This document shows, in pieces, positions 56,041-64,000 of a DNA stretch of 64,000 nucleotides. The first letter of the stretch is position 1. Each line of letters starts with the position of its first letter. A program made the translations under genes and the position numbers. The notes under the pieces were generated by a model, which saw nothing but the letters and a program-made list of their open reading frames with translations, was not told the DNA's origin and did not search any database. The DNA is taken from positions 162,700,209 to 162,764,208 of the forward strand of contig NC_055988.1 in NCBI RefSeq assembly GCF_018446385.1, in the 5' to 3' direction. The stretch is from Zingiber officinale (lineage: Eukaryota > Streptophyta > Magnoliopsida > Zingiberales > Zingiberaceae).

Positions 56041-57490
56041 AACAAACACAAGAATCTCAAGGCCACTTGAGATGAGAGGCCATCATCTAAGTCAAAAATA
56101 GAAGTATATACTGGACTAGTACTAATGGCTAGTAACAAAGAATCAAGCAACTCAGAAGCCAGCATCGATGAAGGGGAGCAGCATCAAATAAATGTAGCAA
56201 TGCAAGGGGAGAATCTAACTTCGAATTCGACATGGTAAGTCAGGTATATTTCTTATCTTTTGATTAACTATATTTTGGTATAAAATCCATATCTACAACT
56301 ATATATGAACTGAAAACCAAAAATGAAAATTTTAAAAATAAAAATTTAGAAATAAAAATAATCTTAGCAAAATCATACTTAATAGAGGATTTTGATAAAT
56401 TAAAAATTAAAAATGCTAATTTGAAAACATAAATAGAAAATTTAAAAAATTCTGCATGTTCAAATTTTACTACATCAAATTAACAAGGACTAAATTGGTA
56501 CTATAGATTCCACAAGAGTCAAATCAGAAAAATAACTAACAGGTATATTCCGAGAAAGTACTTGATCAATCCAGTAGGAAGAAACTTATATAGAATTCTA
56601 AAATCATGCTTAGACTAAATTTCTTGTGCATATTTCTAATTTTAATTTGATTTAATATTTATCTTTTAATTGCCTAACATTTTAAAATTATTTCATATAA
56701 TTTTTGTTTACAATTAATTAGATCTAATTTTTTTCTAAGAATAAGAATCTCATTACTAATCTGTAGGAAAATTTTCAAAATTGTTTGACTGTTGTATTAA
56801 TTGTTATGAATTTTTTTAACAAAAATCATATTTTTAAGTTAAAATTATTTTGCAAATTAACTTTTGAAAAATTTATTTTTCTATGATAAAGTATCATGTT
56901 CTCTATCAAAGAAAATATTTTTGAAATTTTTTGATAGTTAATAAATTTTCTATGAATCTTTTTATCCAAATGCTAAATTTAAATATTAAAAATTCTTGAA
57001 AATTTAATTTTTCTATAAATATATTTGCTCTATTACATTTTCAAAAAATATTTTAAGATTTTTTGAGCTTAGAAATTATTTTTAAAAAAATTATTTTTGA
57101 AAAAAATATCTTTATGTAGAAAATAATTTATTTATGCTTGAATTAATTTAATTTTTTGTGAAAATTTTATTACTACTTTGGATATGTCTACTTAATAGTT
57201 ATAAAAAATTTTCAAAATTTTTCAATAAATAAAAATACTTTTTATAATTAATTTGTTTCAATTTCCTTATAAATCACAAAATTCAGTTTTCATATTTATC
57301 TTTTTCTAAGTGTTAGTCACTAATTCTGGAGCCCTTAGTTTATTTAATCCCTATTTTTTAATGTGATCAAAAGGGGAGAATTATATATTAAGTCTAAGGG
57401 TAGGTGCATTTTCATTTGCATATTTAAGTTGCATATTTATTTATTTTAATGTTTGGTTTAATCCTAAATTAACTTGAGTTGATGCACATC
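56041..57490 (+). other. Gag tail and AT-rich spacer of element G
   Basis: A coiled-coil-like Lys/Asn-rich tail (56280-56460) followed by AT-rich DNA with AAAATTTTTGAAA-type repeats. No polymerase gene. Confidence 0.6.
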
Positions 57491-57503
57491 AAAAAGGGGG
57501 AGA
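57491..57503 (+). promoter_or_regulatory. Polypurine tract of element G
   Basis: AAAAAGGGGGAGA just before the 3' LTR start at 57505. Confidence 0.8.
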
Positions 57504-57504
57504 T

Positions 57505-58035
57505 TGTAAGTACCTCGTTATAGTTTTGGTGTGATCAACCAAGTCAAGTTAAGTCTTATGTATGTTCTAAGTGTACAAGAACTTAGGAGAATAGGAAGTC
57601 GAGCGAAAGACATAGCTAGCGAGAAGGACGCACGGGAGAGAGTCAACGAGCTCGGTGCGTCTGAGGGATGAGGTGCTACGGAAGAGTACATTGGCGGACG
57701 AGAAGGAAGCACGCAGCGTTTCCAAGATATGAGAAGTCAGAGCGGAAGCTTGCTCGAGGAGAAGATCAGAAAATGGGTTCGGGTGAGCCCTATTTTGGAT
57801 GACTAAAATTACCCAAGCGAACGGAGCCGAAAAGGAGGAAAACATGACAATCAACAAGGAGTTGACTATTCAGGCGCTTGGACTTGGTCCAGGCTACTGG
57901 ACCCCCTAGGGATAAAAGTATATCCTTAGCTTGTTGTTATGAACCGTTGCGATGTGGATAAAGTTTTATCCACGCCTAGACACCCAGACCCCTTCCAAGC
58001 GCCCGAAGCTACCATGGTGATCAGAAGTCCAACAG
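57505..58035 (+). repeat. Truncated 3' LTR of element G
   Basis: Aligns with 54104-54760 with small deletions in the palindrome array and stops near 58035, before its TATA box, where LTR F begins. Confidence 0.75.
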
Positions 58036-58049
58036 GAAGTTGACACGAG

Positions 58050-59058
58050 ATGTTAAGTCTAAGTGGGTCAAAAGTTGACTGGACACTTAGTGAAAAAGTC
58101 CCAACAGGTCACAGTTGATCAGATGTTGGGAAAGCAAACCCTAGATTTGATCATGCAAGTTAGGATTGGGTAATTGATTGAACCTGAGCTAATTGATTGG
58201 AGAAATCAATTAAGCTCTTCCTAATAGATCAATTGATCGATTGAGAGCTGTTTGTCACGAGAGAGGAGAAGGTTTGAATCAATATAGGCAATCAATTAAG
58301 CCTTCACTAATAGATTGGGAGCCTAAATTGTGAGAACAAAGAGGTGCTAAAACGATTGACAATAGATGCAACCCTCTCTAATCGATTGGGTCGATTGATT
58401 GGGGAGTTTTTTTGTCATGAGGAATTTAATCGATTAGGTAATCGATTGAGAGGAATTTGTGAGTAAATAGTGGGCTTTTAAATCGATCAGGTGATCGATT
58501 GAGGTCATCTTAATTGATTAGGTAATCGATTGAGAGAAGAAGAAAAGAATCATTATGAGGTTTGGATGGCTGGATTTGCTTAGATCTAATGTGGCAATCG
58601 ATTGGGGGTAAGACCAATAAATTGGGAGCTCTTATCCATGCGATATAAAGGCTTTCATTAAGATTCAAGTGCATCTCTTCTTCTTCTCTCTTCATCGCCA
58701 ATTCTTGAAGCTTCTTAGAGATAAGTGTTGCTACACTTTCCATTTATCAAGAGGAAATCCATAACAATAAGGGATCAAAAGAAAAGGTTGTTTATTGTTG
58801 TATTTATTTCCTTATTCTTGTTATATTTCTTATGGTATTTTTCATATTTGATTGTACGAAGCTTCTTAGCCTCCTAGAAGGAGGTTTTCATAGTATATCG
58901 TGAGTGAGGAGAGTGGACCCTTGGATTAGTTACCTCAAGGAGATGGATACCAAGTAAATCAAGGGTGTTAATATTGCTTCAAGTTTTCCACTACAAATCA
59001 TCATCAATGAAATGATTAGAGTTAATCACTCTCCTCTAGCTCCCAAAGTGTCCTAACA
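58050..59058 (+). repeat. 5' LTR of element F
   Basis: Begins near GTTAAGTCTAAGTGGGTCAAA and ends CCTAACA at 59058, followed by a primer-binding site. It carries an AATCGATT-type array (58180-58620) and a TATA-like TATAAAG at 58644-58650. The start may be truncated, because the homologous LTR H has another 450 bp before this point. Confidence 0.75.
58180..58620 (+). repeat. AATCGATT palindrome array in LTR F
   Basis: More than twelve copies of AATCGATT or variants (AATTGATT, AATCAATT), often in pairs such as AATCGATTGGGTCGATTGATT, directly upstream of the TATA-like site. Confidence 0.85.
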
Positions 59059-59060
59059 AG

Positions 59061-59072
59061 TGGTATCAGAGC
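59061..59072 (+). promoter_or_regulatory. Primer-binding site of element F
   Basis: TGGTATCAGAGC, a full match to initiator Met tRNA, two bases after the LTR end. Confidence 0.9.
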
Positions 59073-59099
59073 AATGTCACACTTCATTGGACTAATCGC

Positions 59100-60600
59100 T
59101 GAGAGAGCAATGAGCTAGAGGAGGAAGAAGAAGCTTTGAAGCTTGAAGCCCTAAATTTCAACAAGTTAAAGGACTTATCTTCAAAGAAGCTCAACTTTAA
59201 AATGAATTTCTAAGATGGACTCGGATTTGACATTTAAGCACCTCTATTATTCCAAACAGGAAGCTTTGACATATGGAAATCAAGAATGAAGTGCTTCTTG
59301 ATGATGGATATAGAGCAATGATTTGCTCTACTGGAGGGTTTTAAAGCCCAAAGAGTTTCAAAGAAGAAATGGACTGAGGAGCAAGTCAAGAGGTGTGAGG
59401 CAAATGATAAGATATCAAATTATTCTTAATTTATTGTCAAGCATCCTATTATGCAAAATTGGGGAGTATCAAGATGCCAAGGAGCTATGGAGAAAATTGG
59501 TAAAGTTTCATGAGACTCATCATCAACGAAACACAATGACAAAGGAAAAGAGAGAAACTCTTTGTTTTGTATGCATGAGGATTCGGAAATTGAGAGGTAC
59601 TCAACATCGGAGGATAAAGTTGAAGAGGCATCCACCTCAAGGATTGAGGGGAAGCGCCAATCATTGACACTAGAGCAAGAAAAGAAGTCATGTGCTACAC
59701 TTACAAGAAAAGGTATAAAAATTTTAATTTATAAAAATAAATATCATATTATTTGCTTTGAGTGTAGGAAAAGAAGATACTATAAGAGTAAGTGTCCTAA
59801 TTGGAGAAGAAGAAGACCCAAGTGGCACCCAAGGGCAAGGAGAAGCCAAAGGAGGTTGACCCCGTGATATGTAAGGGCAAAGAGCACATCGTATGCTTTT
59901 CTTATAATCAAAAGAGATATTCCTAGAACTAATGTCCAAGGGAAAGAGATTCGATCAAGAAAAAAGGAGAAAGCTCAAGTTAAGGGGGAGCTTCCAAGGG
60001 CAAGCCTAAGATGCCATTAGTTAATGATACTTATTTAAATCATGATAAAATATATGTTAGAAATAATTTTTATCATTTTAATGTGATTTATCATGAAAAT
60101 AAGAAGCATAAAAAATCTAGAAAAAATTATAAATCTTTTCATGATAGGACTATCTTAACTAAGGATAGGAAACTAGATAATAATTTATGCAAGAAATTAA
60201 AATAAATTAAATATGTGCCTAAAAAGAAAAGTATCCAAGGCAATAATAGAAAATCCAAATTTAAGAATTTAAGGATGGAAATCAAGTTTTGAGGTCAAAA
60301 CTTGATAAATTAGAAAAATCCCTTAAAAGAATGGAAAATTTAGTTAAGGGGGTCAAAAGAGCAAAACCTAGATTTAAGAAAGCTAGAGTCATCCAAGGGC
60401 AAGAAGGGTTTAGGGGTACAAACCTAAGTCGAAGGAAAAGATGGTATCTTATCATAGAGTTCTAGGTCTAGGAGTCAAGCCAAGGTTATAAGAGAGGCTA
60501 TCCTTAGAGTTGACCTTGAGGAGACTAGTGTGAACAAGACTTCTAAGAAGCCTAGGAAGATCATTAGGAAGATATCCCTAGTGAATACCTAGAACACACA
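59100..60600 (+). pseudogene. Decayed SIRE-type gag of element F
   Basis: Pieces in several frames: PPLFQTGSFDIWKSRMKCFLM-like sequence at 59244-59310, KELWRKLVKFHETHH near 59485, and a CCHC-like CFECRKRRYYKSKC near 59756-59800 in which the His is replaced by Tyr. A Lys-rich coiled-coil tail follows to about 60590 (MENLVKGVKRAKPRFKKARVI-like). Stops are frequent. No polymerase gene follows within the window. Confidence 0.7.
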
Positions 60601-62454
60601 AAGAGCACCAATATGTTTTGGATTTTTAAAAGTGTGTTCTCTATACCCTAAGCGGGTTTTGAATGTGTCAACTCTAAATAGAAGGGTAGTTAACTCAATC
60701 ATGATAAAGTTGTCACTTTGGGACATTTTCAAGGTAATATTACACCTTGAAAATGAAGGTTTAATTTTTTACTCTTGAAAGAGTAAGAATGTACCAATAA
60801 ATTTGAGGAATTGATGACTAAATTGGCACAATTAGGAGAAGTCAAAGAAATGTCTAAGTTAAGATTTTGATATTTTCTAAGAAGAAAAAGGGTAAACTTA
60901 GGTTTAATTTTAAATTTAGCATTTAATTAGTGATACTTAGATAGATAATATAGATAATTTCTTTATGCTAAAATTATCATGACCTATCATATGTCATGGC
61001 GTCATTTCTCTTGCATTCATATGTTTATGAAAAATATTATATGTTATGTCATACATGGATTATTTAGATATGATATATTTCTTTTTGGAAATACTCATTT
61101 TAATGTATGTCATAAGCATTATTTTAAATCTTTGTAACAAAGGACAATGACATAAATTGACATCCTAGGTTGGATGATCGAAATTTTAAATACCTAATTA
61201 GAAGTGCATGATCCCTTAGTTTAGGGAAATCCTATTATATCTTACAAGAACAATAATATTGACTTGTATGTATATTGAGATACATTAGATACAAATGAGA
61301 TGTTAGAAAGATGAACAAAACTCAAGATGTTGATTTAGTACATCCTTTTGGAGTTTTAGTATCATCAAAACATAAGATTAGGTGAAGTCCAATCATTGAG
61401 AAAGTAAGTGTACAAGTCATATTCATTTAGCCTAAAGAACATAGTTGGAAATTTATTTTGAAAATCATTTCAAAATCATGTTGGAAAACTTTGGTGAAGT
61501 CTATCTTTTGATAAGAATAGGAATCACTATTGATTATTAAGATACAAAGTAGAGTGAAATATTAACATTTTTAATGGTTTCTAATTTTATATCAATCTTT
61601 GAAAATGAGGGTTATTTTCCTAGAAAATATTTTTTTCATAATAGTATATGATATAAATAATGTCTATATAAAATTTCATGATTTTTGGAAAATTGTAGAA
61701 TTATTTAGGGATTTTTTAATTTTAATCTGAAATTGAAATAAAAAAAAATTGAAATAGGAATCGATCAGGCATGACTTAATCGATTGGTTCAATCGATTAA
61801 AATGATTTTCCATGAGCACATAGGCTTGTGGAATCAATCAAGTTAATCGATAAACATGGGCATAATCAGTTGAATCCCGACATCAATCAATTCAGAGAGG
61901 CTATAATCAATTGGTAGATGAAACCAATTGATTAAGAATGTTAATTTTGGCTGAAATGGTCTAATTTTAGTCCATTAAGTCACGTTTAATCGAGTTAACC
62001 ATCCCTAACACTCTAAAGTGACTTGATGAGTATCTGAGGGTAATTTTCTTGATGAAAATAAGAAAGAAATGATTAAAGGGGGCTAATTTGGAGTTAAAGA
62101 GGATGTTTAGTTTCGATATTGAATTTTTAACCTCATAACTTCAATCTTCAGTTTCCTAAGGGTTTAAGAACTTCAAATCATTATTGGTGCATATTTTGAG
62201 GCCGAGGAGGTCTTCTTTAAAGACATTATTTATATTATTTTTGTGGATAAGGAGACAATGGAAGATTGAGAGCCTTCATTGTTATGGATAAATGCTCAAG
62301 GATGGGCATAGGATACAATGAAAAGTATGAGACTTTCATTGGATTCCCTTTTGTAAAGGCCACCCTTCTTACTACTACTACACTCTAAGGATGACCGTTA
62401 CTTGCCGTTACTTGACTACTAACTCTACTTAACCGGTATGATTTAAAAAAAAAA
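60601..62454 (+). other. Internal spacer of F and unassigned DNA
   Basis: AT-rich, without credible genes. A second AATCGATT-type cluster lies at 61740-61930, outside any LTR I can define. 62360-62454 is the junction with the gypsy-type LTR to the right. Confidence 0.45.
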
Positions 62455-64000
62455 TCACATGGAAACCCTATCGAAAAATTTCGGCAGAGTCTCCCCTGTA
62501 CCGGTGACCAAATCAACAATACAAATAATATATACTCAGTCACAGGCGGCTGGAACATATAATCACTCAACCACGCAGTATAATAACTCAATAAGAAGAA
62601 TGAAACTACTCTAGCAATAGTAAACAGATAATACTCCAACAATAAAACATAACAAAGTGCGGAATAGACTCAATTACAATCTCAACTTCATCATAGCATT
62701 AAGGAGAAAAGAAAAGGAAACTCTAATCAGGTAAGTTTTAACAACTCCTTAGCAAACTCATGATCTCTCCATAGTCCAGCCATCACACACCTTCATCACC
62801 ACCACCTTGTCGCCTTCCTTTCATACCTTAGCTTTTCCTTTATCTGCAGTAGGAGGAAATGCAGTCTATAAGCATAAAGCTTAGTGAGCGCTATCTACTC
62901 ACAAAAACTCGATATGCATGTATACAAATAAAAACATGCTAAAACTGAATGCTAACATGTAAAGCTATTCATGCTCATAAATAGCAAAGAAATCAACTAA
63001 CAGAAAAGCTAACATGTATAACTACTCATGCTCATAAATAGCAAAGAAATCAACTAACTGAAAAGCTAACATGTATAGCTACTCATGCTCATAAATAGCA
63101 AAGAAATCAACTAACTGAAAAGCTAAACATATATAGCTACTCATGCTCATAAACCAATAAAGGAAGCATACTAACTAAAATACTAAACATGTAAAGCTAA
63201 ACATGCTCATCAACTAGCAAATAAATAACATGTAAGAAACTAAACATGTAAAAGCTGCTTAGCATAAAAGAAAGCTAAACTGGTTGATCTTTAAAACAAA
63301 GTGAAACTTACTTCATTTACTCTAAATTTATTCTTTTATTTCACTTGTTTAAAATTTATACTTTAATACTTGAAAATAATAATCAACTTCTCTTGGGCCC
63401 GGCATTATACCACTTTGCGCGCATTCTTAATAAGAATCGAGGTAGCTAATCCCGAAACTACTAAGATACTTCTAGGCCTTCTGCCTAGGGGCAACTTGGA
63501 GCCCATCCCTTGGACCTTGTGTCCGGTACATGCCCTTTAAAAGTAAAATACTTATTATCTTATTTACTTCTTCTTTAAATGCCTTGGCATTTTAATAAGC
63601 ACATCGTGTGCCAAAATCCCTAAAGTCTTGACTTTGGGATCTACTTAAGGCCTTGGCCTTTTTCTTTCTTTTCTTTATCTTTCTTATACTTGTTCAAGTA
63701 AAATACTTGTTCTTATTAATAATTCCAATAAAGGAATGCTTCTACTAAACTAAAATGTTTAAGCAAATTCTAAATCTGATATGCTTAAACAATTCTAAAC
63801 TCGAAAGGCTTAACTAAAAACAATCTGCATACAAGCTTAATCAAAATTCTGCATGCTATACTAATAAAATGCTGCATATTATGCTAATCAAAAATTCTGT
63901 ACTATAAGCTTAATAAAAATCTATTCCAAAACTGAAATTCTGCATGCAATACTTATCAAAATCTGCAAGCAATACTTATAAAAATCTACTTATTAAAGTC
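62455..64000 (-). repeat. Gypsy-type LTR running off the right edge
   Basis: On the minus strand its end carries the block CAGGGGAGACTCTGCCGAAATTT found near the 3' end of the Tekay LTRs, and its body aligns with element D (shared CTTTATCTGCAGTA, GCATAAAGCTTAGTGAG and GGGCCCGGCA segments). It includes a 57-bp tandem repeat. The remaining part lies outside the window. Confidence 0.7.
62955..63200. repeat. Tandem repeat, 57-bp period
   Basis: About four copies (anchors GCTCATAAA at 62973, 63030, 63087 and 63145), each with GCAAAGAAATCAACTAAC and AAGCTAACATGTATA segments; the outer copies are diverged. Confidence 0.88.

Larger units (their letters stand above)
54104..58035 (+). mobile_element. 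Gag-only SIRE-like element G
   Basis: 5' LTR 54104-55098, diverged primer-binding site, gag, AT-rich spacer, polypurine tract and a 3' LTR starting at 57505 and cut off near 58035. Internal length is only about 2.4 kb and no protease, integrase, RT or RNase H is visible. This matches the gag-only plan of E. Confidence 0.82.

Overview
This window looks like gene-poor intergenic DNA from a flowering plant nuclear genome. The evidence is several plant LTR-retrotransposon lineages (Ty1/copia SIRE-like, another copia family with 2.4-kb LTRs, a Ty3/gypsy Tekay-type chromovirus), tRNA-derived SINEs, MITE-like elements and two host genes of plant-specific type. The very GC-rich single-exon glutaredoxin gene suggests a monocot. 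A Zingiberales source (ginger or banana relatives) is my guess from the look of the LTR repeat arrays and is not shown by the sequence.

Region 1 to 41 kb is a tower of nested retrotransposons that can largely be unpicked from target-site duplications and matching LTR pieces. The outermost is a gag-only SIRE-like element (called E here, 24186-40784). A Tekay-type gypsy element (25544-35735, flanked by ATAAG) sits in the primer-binding site of E. A copia element (copia I: LTR remnant 8450-10413, RNase H plus 3' LTR 21244-24185) abuts the start of the E 5' LTR. Inside copia I lies a reverse-oriented SIRE element (SIRE-2, 10414-21243), whose gag is split by a Tekay solo LTR (15332-18677, flanked by AAACT). 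The copia I 5' LTR is cut by another gypsy-like LTR (element D, up to 8449). D appears in turn to carry a truncated copia element of the same family as copia I (element A, 374-6225).

Region 41 to 50 kb is the only stretch with host genes: a two-exon gene for a small DUF7787-type protein (45114-45801, minus) and a CC-type (ROXY-class) glutaredoxin gene (48209-48595, minus) with a TATA box and two perfect TGACGTCA palindromes upstream. Small elements cluster around them: four SINE-like insertions, two of them with long well-supported target-site duplications, an 894-bp Mutator-type element with a 9-bp target duplication, and a possible hAT-type MITE.

Region 50 to 64 kb is again retrotransposon debris: minisatellites, LTRs of SIRE-like elements (H, G, F), two gag-only internal regions (G and F), a remnant ORF cut by G, and part of another gypsy-type LTR at the right edge.

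The most interesting pattern is that five LTR families each carry an array of short palindromes, and in the four with a visible promoter the array lies just upstream of the TATA box. The palindrome differs between families (GATCGGTC type, TCGGTCGACCGA type, AAGGCGCCTT type, AATCGATT type). Two otherwise homologous SIRE LTRs carry different arrays at the same place. No CRISPR array, rRNA gene, complete tRNA gene or intact autonomous retrotransposon was found.
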